Below are positions 6,835-12,491 of a stretch of 12,491 nucleotides of DNA, in pieces (position 1 is the stretch's first letter; each line of letters starts with the position of its first letter). A program made the translations under genes and the position numbers. Under the pieces are notes generated by a model. That model did not search any database and was not told the origin of the DNA. It saw only the letters and a program-made list of their open reading frames with translations. The stretch is from UBA7692 sp964552715 (lineage in GTDB: Bacteria; Bacteroidota; Bacteroidia; Chitinophagales; LD1). The stretch covers positions 1-12,491 of the forward strand of contig CAZKHZ010000110.1 of NCBI GenBank assembly GCA_964552715.1, given 5' to 3'.

Positions 6835-7902
6835 TCAGGCTAAAGCTGCGCCTGCTTCTGTAGCTTTGTATTTAGCAATTTCTTTGTGCATCACAGCAAA
6901 CCAAAGAGGAGGAAACAATGCTAGCACCATCATGCCAGGATAGCCTGTTGGCATTTGTGGACTTTGATCAAAATGGCGAAGAATTTGATACTTGCGCGAT
7001 GCGATGTAATGGTGATCGCTGTGTCGCGTAAGTTCAAACAACATCAATCTACCAATTGGGTGATTGGAATTCCAAGAGTGAATAGGCATTACTTTTTCGT
7101 AATACTCACCATCAATTTTCTTTCTGCGCAAACCATAGTGTTCTACATAGTTTACGGTTTCTAAAAGTAGGGCACCTATAAGCGCAGCAATCAAATAATA
7201 CACAGTAACCTTCCACCCGAATGCGATAAATATAATGGCAACAGTTATGGCTTGAATAATTTGATACACCAACATTTCGTTTTGAATGCTCCAGAAAGCC
7301 TGACCAGCCTTTTTCAATCGCTCGGTTTCTATGTGCCATGCAGAAAGCCAACTATCGCGAACAGTACGAATATAGAAGGCATAAATAGTTTCGCCATAGC
7401 GCGAGGATGCTGGGTCTTCATCGGTACTTACATTTTTGTGATGTCCGCGATTGTGTTCTATAAAGAAGTGCAAATACATGGTAGTCCACAATAAAATCTT
7501 AGACATAAATTGCTCGTGTTTGGTATTGCGATGCCCTAACTCGTGCGCTACATTGATGCCAAAAACCCCACACGAAATGCCAAAGGATACAATCAAACCA
7601 ACAGTTTCATACCATAGCAAATCTGTTTGGCTAATGCGGTAGAAGAAGAATGTCATCATGGCTAATTGCACGGGTACAATTGCCCAAATGATTACATCAT
7701 AGTGCCAATCTTTTTTGATTACTTCTTCATCCGTCTTAGCAAAGTTCTCTTCCGTTCCCGGTAGCACCAATTCCAAAAGCGGAATCATAAGGAAGGCGTA
7801 GAATACAGAGAAGAAGGTCCATAGACCACCAGCCGTCATTGAAATTAGAATGGCAACTACACTAAGAAAAGCGGATAGATATTTGATGTATCTAAAATTC
7901 AT
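6835..7902 (-). CDS. alkB: AlkB-type membrane alkane 1-monooxygenase
   Basis: A 355-residue integral-membrane non-haem di-iron enzyme. All AlkB histidine motifs are present: HELGH (120-124), EHNRGHHKN (149-157), NYVEHYGL (251-258) and LTRHSDHH (291-298) followed by the RKYQ element. The NYVEHYGL block separates AlkB from the related XylM and fatty-acid desaturases. Hydrophobic segments lie near 7-28, 30-48, 68-90, 98-118, 211-229 and 234-250. AlkB hydroxylates the terminal methyl of medium-chain alkanes or related hydrophobic substrates, using oxygen and electrons supplied through a rubredoxin or ferredoxin. The protein is shorter than the roughly 400-residue Pseudomonas enzyme, mostly in loops and termini. 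No rubredoxin or reductase gene is visible; a small Fe-S protein gene follows 15 bases downstream. The substrate cannot be read from sequence. Confidence 0.9.
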   Translation of the reverse strand: MNFRYIKYLSAFLSVVAILISMTAGGLWTFFSVFYAFLMIPLLELVLPGTEENFAKTDEEVIKKDWHYDVIIWAIVPVQLAMMTFFFYRISQTDLLWYETVGLIVSFGISCGVFGINVAHELGHRNTKHEQFMSKILLWTTMYLHFFIEHNRGHHKNVSTDEDPASSRYGETIYAFYIRTVRDSWLSAWHIETERLKKAGQAFWSIQNEMLVYQIIQAITVAIIFIAFGWKVTVYYLIAALIGALLLETVNYVEHYGLRRKKIDGEYYEKVMPIHSWNSNHPIGRLMLFELTRHSDHHYIASRKYQILRHFDQSPQMPTGYPGMMVLALFPPLWFAVMHKEIAKYKATEAGAALA

Positions 7903-7918
7903 ATCAGTAAATTTTTAT

Positions 7919-7926
7919 CGAATGTA
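7919..7926 (-). promoter_or_regulatory. possible -7 element upstream of alkB
   Basis: The minus strand reads TACATTCG, one base from TAnnTTTG, ending 16 bases before the alkB start in the 87-base divergent region shared with atpZ. A TTG lies at 7944-7942 but with only 15 bases between, shorter than usual. Confidence 0.25.
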
Positions 7927-7956
7927 ATATGATTTCTTAAACAACTAAAAACTCGC

Positions 7957-7984
7957 TTTGTTGAAAATGGAATATCTACCTTTG
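7957..7984 (+). promoter_or_regulatory. promoter of atpZ with -7 box next to the start codon
   Basis: TACCTTTG at 7977-7984 matches TAnnTTTG exactly. A TTTG at 7957-7960 may serve as the -33 element, though the 16-base spacer is short. Only five bases separate the -7 box from the atpZ ATG, so the transcript would start at or next to the ATG and be leaderless or nearly so. Confidence 0.5.
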
Positions 7985-7989
7985 AAAGT

Positions 7990-8199
7990 ATGAAGGAAGA
8001 TAAACCAGTTGATAGCTATATGAAGTATTCCACCATGGCTTTTGAAATGGCTGTCACCATTGCCCTTGGTGCAGGTTTGGGTTACCTAGCCGACAAGCAA
8101 TTTGGTTGGCATCCTTATGGCAAGGCATTCGGTTCACTCTTGTTTGTTATCATTGCTATTTACAGAGTTGTAAAAGATTTCATTAAACCCAAACAGTAA
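7990..8199 (+). CDS. atpZ: AtpZ/AtpI family F-type ATP synthase accessory protein
   Basis: A 69-residue membrane protein with two predicted helices (about 15-33 and 44-61). It has the AtpZ pattern: a first helix ending AVTIALGAGLGYLAD (21-35), then FGWHPYG (38-44), a second helix GSLLFVIIAIYRVV (48-61) and a basic KDFIKPKQ tail. AtpZ-type proteins lie at the head of ATP synthase operons in many bacteria and are implicated in assembly of the c-ring or Fo sector and in divalent cation handling. A four-helix gene follows five bases later. No gene for an ATP synthase subunit follows within the window. The ATG is preceded by a good Bacteroidota -7 element. Confidence 0.82.
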   Translation: MKEDKPVDSYMKYSTMAFEMAVTIALGAGLGYLADKQFGWHPYGKAFGSLLFVIIAIYRVVKDFIKPKQ

Positions 8200-8204
8200 T
8201 CCAA

Positions 8205-8597
8205 TTGAATTTATTTAAGCGTTTTTTGCTGAAGATAGGAACGGTAACTTCCTTAGCAGCTATAGTAGTTAATGTGTTGCAAACTCAAACAAAGTTGTTT
8301 GATGGCTTTGGGTTTTTTGTTTGGTACAGTTTGTTTTTTCTGGCTGCGTTAACCCTATTTTCATTTGCGCTTTTGTTGCGTGGATTAGCCATGAAAGGCA
8401 ATGGATTTTTTATGCAATACTTTGGAGCAATGTTTGGCTTAAAGGTTTTTTCTGCGTTGATTTTTGTTTGCTACTTTATATACGTACAACCCATAAAGAA
8501 TACAAACTTTGTGCTGCCGTTTTTCGTGCTTTACTTTTTGTTTACAGGCTTGTTGGTTACAGAAGCGCGCAATGTTTTAACAGCATCGAAAAAGTAA
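8205..8597 (+). CDS. four-helix membrane protein, AtpI-like position
   Basis: A 130-residue membrane protein with four predicted helices (about 8-24, 38-58, 74-95, 103-119) and a basic C-terminus. Topology and size resemble AtpI (ATP synthase protein I), and an unnamed protein of this kind commonly sits between atpZ and atpB in Bacteroidota. I recognise no diagnostic residue motif, so the assignment rests on topology and the adjacent atpZ. The start is TTG at 8205: an in-frame stop at 8184 excludes most upstream options, and the next ATG (residue 63) would cut away two helices. The start is five bases after the atpZ stop, which fits translational coupling. It could equally be an unrelated small membrane protein. 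Confidence 0.75.
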   Translation: MNLFKRFLLKIGTVTSLAAIVVNVLQTQTKLFDGFGFFVWYSLFFLAALTLFSFALLLRGLAMKGNGFFMQYFGAMFGLKVFSALIFVCYFIYVQPIKNTNFVLPFFVLYFLFTGLLVTEARNVLTASKK

Positions 8598-8603
8598 CTA
8601 TCT

Positions 8604-8810
8604 TCAATATTCTTCCATCGGTTGCTTCAAGCTCTTTAATAGATAGCTGTAAGCCTTTGCCAATACTAGACTGTAAGACTTCCCTTCAAACTGCTGCATG
8701 TGGTTCGTGTTTTTGTCGGTAAGTAGCAGTGTGAAAATGTCATCATCATCCATATCAAACGATACGGTGTATTTCTGTAAAAGAATTTTGAGCTTAGTAG
8801 TGTTGCGCAC
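8604..8810 (-). CDS. small conserved-looking hypothetical protein
   Basis: A 68-residue protein that I do not recognise. It starts with GTG (8810); the first internal ATG is at residue 20. It begins with a basic beta-rich stretch (KLKILLQKYTVSF), then an acidic run of five Asp residues within 19-24, a hydrophobic strand (IFTLLL), and an amphipathic helix FEGKSYSLVLAKAYSYLLKS (41-60). There is no signal peptide or cysteine. The strand-helix arrangement is regular enough to suggest a small folded protein. Its stop codon is only six bases from that of the convergent membrane gene. It shares an 86-base upstream region with the divergent glycosyltransferase gene. It could still be a chance open frame, but it fills an otherwise empty gap with sensible composition. 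Confidence 0.5.
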   Translation of the reverse strand: MRNTTKLKILLQKYTVSFDMDDDDIFTLLLTDKNTNHMQQFEGKSYSLVLAKAYSYLLKSLKQPMEEY

Positions 8811-8858
8811 GGCTGCAAGTTATTTGTTTTGTTCAAAAAATGCTTTGCGTTATAATCT

Positions 8859-8892
8859 TTTGAACTTCAATTTATCAAACCGCATACTTTCG
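8859..8892 (+). promoter_or_regulatory. candidate promoter of the GT51 gene
   Basis: TACTTTCG at 8885-8892 differs from TAnnTTTG by one base. TTTG at 8859-8862 is a possible -33 element with a 22-base spacer. Only four bases separate the -7 box from the GTG start codon, so the mRNA would be leaderless or nearly so. Confidence 0.35.
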
Positions 8893-8896
8893 CGCG

Positions 8897-10810
8897 GTGA
8901 GGTTTAGGATTTTCTTGCTTTGGTTTATTGCGTTGCTTGTTTCTGCAACGTTGATGTGTGTGTTATTCAGAGATAAATTACTGCATTTTGCTTTTGAAAA
9001 GTTACAAGATAAGTTTAGCGCAAAGTACAACGCATCATTAAATGTAGGCGATTTGAATTTTGTCTCATTCAATCATATTACTGCAAATGCAATTACTGTT
9101 GTTCCCGAGCTTTCTGATACTTTACTAAAAATAGAAAGTGTGGATGCCAAGTTTTCAATTTCTAATTTATTGATTGGCAAGTTTGTTCTGTATGATGTGA
9201 ATGCCAATAATTTGAGACTGACAGTATTCAATGATTCAAGCAGAAATAATATTGCACACTTCACTGAAAATAAGCCTAATGTTCAGATTGAAAAGAAGTC
9301 AGTTTCTGCTCCAATATATATTAGATTGCTTAGAAAACTGGAGCAGTTATCGCAAACATCATTTACATTTAGCAATACTACCGTTAGCTATAGTGATAGC
9401 ACACAGGCGGAAAGGTTTTTTTTGCCTGAAATTCAATTCAAGGGCAACGCGTTTCATATTTCTTTTATTAGCGAAACATTTGCGGATACGCTTGATTGTT
9501 CAGGCAAGTTAGACTTCAAAAAGAACTCCTTTAATGCAGCACTGTCTGTTCATGGTAACGAAGATTACACTTTGCCGCTTTTGGACAAGATAGATAGTTT
9601 GCGTGGTGGTTTTAAAACATTGAACGTGCAATCAACGTGGTATGAAAGCAATGAGTCTATGGTTTTAAATGCCTCGGTTGATATTACTCAGTTACATGTT
9701 CAGCATTGGCGTTTATCTGCTGACAAGGTGGTGGTTCCTTTATTAAAGTTTCGTGGACAAATAACCTTTGCCGAAAATTATGTTCAGTTAGATTCCAATG
9801 CGCACATTCAGATAAATAGCTTGCCGCTTAGCATTTTTGCACGGTATGAGAAGGTGGATACATCTAAATTGATTGCATTAAAAATTCAAATGCCAGAAGT
9901 TGCTGCTGACACTTTGTTTAATGCGCTGCCGCAAGGCATGTTTAACTCGCTGAAGGGTATTTCTTGCAATGGTTCGTTGGCATATCAATTGAACTTTGCG
10001 ATGGATACCCGCGCACTGGATTCCTTAGTTTTTGAATCGGAGATGAAGCGAAAAGGATTGAGTTTGAGAAGCTATGGAACCGAAAATTTTTCGCGCATCG
10101 AAAATGATTTTATCCATGATGTATATGTGAAAGGAGTAAGAGTTAGGGAATTGAATATCTCGCATGGTAACCCTTATTTCACTTCATTGCGACAAATAAA
10201 TCCTTATCTTATTTCAAGTGTGCTACAAGCAGAAGACCCATCTTTTATGCGCCATAATGGTTTTCTTGGAAGTGCATTCAGAGAGTCTATTATTCAGAAT
10301 ATAAGGGAGCGAAGATTTGCGCGAGGGGGCAGCACTATCACTATGCAATTGGTGAAAAATGTTTTTCTAAGTCGCGATAAAAACATTGCGCGAAAGGTGG
10401 AGGAAGCTATGATTGTTTACTTGATTGAAAACCTGAATTTAGTAAGCAAGGAAAGAATGCTGGAAGTGTATTTGAATATCATCGAGTGGGGACCAAATGT
10501 GTATGGCATTGGGGAAGCATCGCGTTTTTATTATGGTAAAAAGCCTTCGGAACTTTCCTTGCCTGAGAGTATTTTTTTGGCAGGTATTATTCCCAAGCCG
10601 AGGGCTTTTAAGTATCACGTTGAAAAGGACGGAACACTAAAGCCTCACTTTGAACGGTTCCTTGAGGTGCTTTCAAATAGGATGATTCTTAAAGGTATAG
10701 TGACACCAGATGAGACGCAGAAAATTCTTGAGCCACTTAAATTTAAAGGCGCAGCCTTGCAGCATATTTCGCCCGAAGAAACAATGCCTGAAGAGGATGA
10801 TTTTTATTGA
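8897..10810 (+). CDS. AsmA-like/GT51 peptidoglycan glycosyltransferase fusion
   Basis: A 637-residue protein. Residues 4-23 are a single membrane anchor. Residues about 25-400 look like an AsmA/TamB-type beta-rich region: a helix then NVGDLNF (49-55), lLKIESVDAKFSISNLLIGK-like strands (77-95) and many alternating hydrophobic strands. Residues about 415-615 are a GT51 domain with every key motif: AEDPSFMRHNG (445-455, catalytic Glu446), GGSTITMQLVKN (477-488), RKVEEAM (499-505), KERMLEVYLN (518-527, second Glu523), WGPNVYGIGEASRFYYGK (531-548) and LPESIFLAGIIPKP (555-568). GT51 enzymes polymerise lipid II into glycan strands in the periplasm. No transpeptidase domain follows; the end is a short acidic tail. 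A GTG start is chosen because it preserves the anchor. The glycosyltransferase call is firm; the AsmA-like call is by pattern. Confidence 0.85.
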   Translation: MRFRIFLLWFIALLVSATLMCVLFRDKLLHFAFEKLQDKFSAKYNASLNVGDLNFVSFNHITANAITVVPELSDTLLKIESVDAKFSISNLLIGKFVLYDVNANNLRLTVFNDSSRNNIAHFTENKPNVQIEKKSVSAPIYIRLLRKLEQLSQTSFTFSNTTVSYSDSTQAERFFLPEIQFKGNAFHISFISETFADTLDCSGKLDFKKNSFNAALSVHGNEDYTLPLLDKIDSLRGGFKTLNVQSTWYESNESMVLNASVDITQLHVQHWRLSADKVVVPLLKFRGQITFAENYVQLDSNAHIQINSLPLSIFARYEKVDTSKLIALKIQMPEVAADTLFNALPQGMFNSLKGISCNGSLAYQLNFAMDTRALDSLVFESEMKRKGLSLRSYGTENFSRIENDFIHDVYVKGVRVRELNISHGNPYFTSLRQINPYLISSVLQAEDPSFMRHNGFLGSAFRESIIQNIRERRFARGGSTITMQLVKNVFLSRDKNIARKVEEAMIVYLIENLNLVSKERMLEVYLNIIEWGPNVYGIGEASRFYYGKKPSELSLPESIFLAGIIPKPRAFKYHVEKDGTLKPHFERFLEVLSNRMILKGIVTPDETQKILEPLKFKGAALQHISPEETMPEEDDFY

Positions 10811-10865
10811 TTTCGGTTTTTGTCTTCACCTTTTGCTTGAGTGTGTATCACTTTAGAATGGGCAA

Positions 10866-10897
10866 TTTGTTTTGGGCAAAAAAATCACACACATTTG
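10866..10897 (+). promoter_or_regulatory. candidate promoter of the substrate-binding lipoprotein gene
   Basis: TTTG at 10866-10869 and CACATTTG at 10890-10897 (one mismatch to TAnnTTTG) are separated by 20 bases. The -7 box ends five bases before the ATG at 10903. This supports that ATG over an in-frame ATG at 10858, which would lie upstream of the promoter. Confidence 0.35.
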
Positions 10898-10902
10898 ATG
10901 CC

Positions 10903-12491
10903 ATGCAATACATCAAGTATTTAGTTGTTGTTATGGTTTTGTTTTCGGGTTGTAAATGCAATACCGAAAAGAAACAAAACCTAAAAGTTTTCCGCTACAA
11001 TCAAGCTTCGGGTATTTCTTCTTTAGATCCTGCTTTTTCTAAAGATCAGGCGACTATCTGGATTTGCAATCAATTGTATAATAGTTTAGTCTCTTTAGAT
11101 TCAAACTTAAATATAGTGCCTGCAATTGCGCACTCGTGGCAGGTGAGTGAGGACGGAAAGACATATACATTCCACTTGCGCAATGATGTGTTTTTTCACA
11201 ATAATGAATGTTTTGAAAATGGAAAGGGTAGGAGTGTAGTAGCGCAAGATGTGGTGTATAGTTTTAAGAGGATTATTGATACTAAAGTTGCTTCGCCTGG
11301 GGCGTGGATTTTTAATGGTAAGTTGCATAACGACTCTGCTTTTGTTGCGCTGAATGATTCTACTTTTCAATTAAAACTTTCCGATCCATTTCCTCCAATA
11401 CTTGGTATTCTTTCAATGCAGTATTGCTCGGTAATTCCGCATGAGGCATTGGAGAAATATGGCAGCGATTTCAGAGCTAAGCCTGTGGGTACGGGTCCTT
11501 TTAAATTTAAGAATTGGGTAGAAGGCAACGCGCTTGTGCTGCTTAAAAACGAAAACTATTTTGAACAAGATGCGGCTGGAAATAAGCTGCCTTACATTGA
11601 TGGAATCAAGGTAAGCTTTATGGATAATAAAAAGACTGAGTTCCTTTCGTTCAAACAAAAGGAACTAGATTTTATTTCTGGTATTGATGCTGCATATATT
11701 GATGAGGTGTTGGAAGAAAATGGAGATTTGAAAGCCTCTTTAAAGAATACAATTGTGCTGCATAAAGTACCTTACCTGAACACCGAGTATCTTGGGTTTT
11801 ATGTAAAGGGTAATGATGAAAAAGAGAATCCTTTTGTAAATAAATATTTGCGTCAAGCTTTGAATTATGCTATTGACCGCAGGGAGCTAATTCGCTATTT
11901 GCGCAATGGTGTAGGACATGCAGCAGAGCAGGGTTTTGTGCCGAGAGGCTTGCCATCTTTTGATGAAAATACAAAAGGATACACGTATGATGTGGAGGCT
12001 GCCAAGAAACTTCTAAAGCAGGCAAACTATAATGGCACAGAATTGAAACTCTACACCAACGAAACTTATAAAGACATGGCACTGTTGGTTACAAAGCAAT
12101 TGGAATCTGTTGGAGTAAAAGCTAAAGTTGAATTGTCGCAGCCTTCTATTTTGCGCGAGTGGATGAGTGCCGGAAAGGTGCAGTGGTTTCGTGGGTCGTG
12201 GTTGGCAGATTATCCTGATGCAGAGAATTATTTTGCGGTGTTTTACAGCGGTAACGAAGCTCCGCCAAATTACACGCGCTTTGCTAACAAAGAGTTCGAT
12301 AGATTGTATGTGGAAGCAAGCAGCGAAACCAATGAGGCTAAGCGTTGGGAGCTTTATAAAAAGATGGATGAAATTATAATTGACGAAGCTCCAGTGATTC
12401 CGCTTTACTATGATGAAGTGCTGCGCTTTGTGCAGCCGGGCATTTCGGGGCTTTCAAACAATGCGCAGAATTTGTTGGATTTGAGAAGGAT
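10903..12491 (+). CDS. family 5 (oligopeptide-type) substrate-binding lipoprotein, partial
   Basis: An open frame running off the right edge: 529 complete codons, close to the usual full length, so only a short C-terminal end is missing. The signal peptide MQYIKYLVVVMVLFSGC has a lipobox with Cys17. The mature part matches SBP_bac_5 (DppA/OppA-like): SLDPAFSKD (40-48), PAIAHSWQVSEDGKTYTF (73-90) then HLRNDVFF, AQDVVYSFKR (114-123), PVGTGPFKF (194-202), RQALNYAIDR (near 316-325) and, toward the end, a DYPDAENYF segment typical of the peptide-binding class. Such proteins capture peptides or other solutes for an ABC importer. No permease or ATPase gene is visible, although they could lie beyond the edge. 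The in-frame ATG at 10858 would give a 15-residue polar extension before the signal peptide and is less likely. Confidence 0.88.
   Translation, partial: MQYIKYLVVVMVLFSGCKCNTEKKQNLKVFRYNQASGISSLDPAFSKDQATIWICNQLYNSLVSLDSNLNIVPAIAHSWQVSEDGKTYTFHLRNDVFFHNNECFENGKGRSVVAQDVVYSFKRIIDTKVASPGAWIFNGKLHNDSAFVALNDSTFQLKLSDPFPPILGILSMQYCSVIPHEALEKYGSDFRAKPVGTGPFKFKNWVEGNALVLLKNENYFEQDAAGNKLPYIDGIKVSFMDNKKTEFLSFKQKELDFISGIDAAYIDEVLEENGDLKASLKNTIVLHKVPYLNTEYLGFYVKGNDEKENPFVNKYLRQALNYAIDRRELIRYLRNGVGHAAEQGFVPRGLPSFDENTKGYTYDVEAAKKLLKQANYNGTELKLYTNETYKDMALLVTKQLESVGVKAKVELSQPSILREWMSAGKVQWFRGSWLADYPDAENYFAVFYSGNEAPPNYTRFANKEFDRLYVEASSETNEAKRWELYKKMDEIIIDEAPVIPLYYDEVLRFVQPGISGLSNNAQNLLDLRR

Noticed and set aside
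7112..7351. Minus-strand frame within alkB
   Set aside because: It lies entirely within alkB in a different frame, between two of its conserved histidine motifs, and has no independent support.
11107..12379. Several short frames inside the substrate-binding protein region
   Set aside because: The whole region is covered by one continuous plus-strand frame with family 5 binding-protein motifs that runs off the right edge; the short frames are shadows.

Overview
The window looks like a chromosomal piece of a low-GC member of the Bacteroidota. The evidence is a gliding-motility lipoprotein of the GldH type beside a RicT/PSP1 protein, Bacteroidota-style promoter elements (a -7 box TAnnTTTG with a TTG or TTTG about 20 bases upstream), almost no Shine-Dalgarno sequences, and adjacent AtpZ-type and four-helix membrane genes. 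A genus cannot be named from this sequence. I see no rRNA or tRNA gene, CRISPR array, insertion sequence or phage gene.

Layout. Bases 1-2900 hold three minus-strand genes, read right to left: an N-carbamoylputrescine amidase-like nitrilase (aguB), ricT and gldH. A promoter at the extreme left edge fires out of the window. Bases 3117-3416 carry a small ankyrin protein. Bases 3470-5852 (minus) encode a multi-pass membrane PAS histidine kinase whose end overlaps a single-domain response regulator. A 209-base divergent region follows, with a 12-bp direct repeat and a possible 23-codon microORF, then a DUF1801 gene (6062-6514, plus). Bases 6580-7902 (minus) are a two-gene unit: an integral-membrane alkane monooxygenase (AlkB family) followed by a small mono-cluster ferredoxin-like protein. 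Divergent from it, 7990-8597 (plus) encodes AtpZ and a four-helix AtpI-like membrane protein; the ATP synthase genes that often follow such a pair are absent. A convergent 68-residue protein of unknown function lies at 8604-8810. Bases 8897-10810 encode a membrane-anchored protein joining an AsmA-like N-terminal region to a GT51 peptidoglycan glycosyltransferase domain with no transpeptidase. From 10903 to the right edge runs a family 5 substrate-binding lipoprotein, almost complete.

How the genes may work together. Clear functional units are the kinase/regulator pair, the AlkB/ferredoxin pair and the AtpZ/AtpI-like pair. The gldH-ricT pair is probably one transcript. The rest look like independent housekeeping or envelope genes. 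The most unusual protein is the AsmA-like/GT51 fusion. No gene-free stretch exceeds 300 bases; the longest (2882-3116, 5853-6061) hold only candidate promoter elements, the repeat and the microORF.
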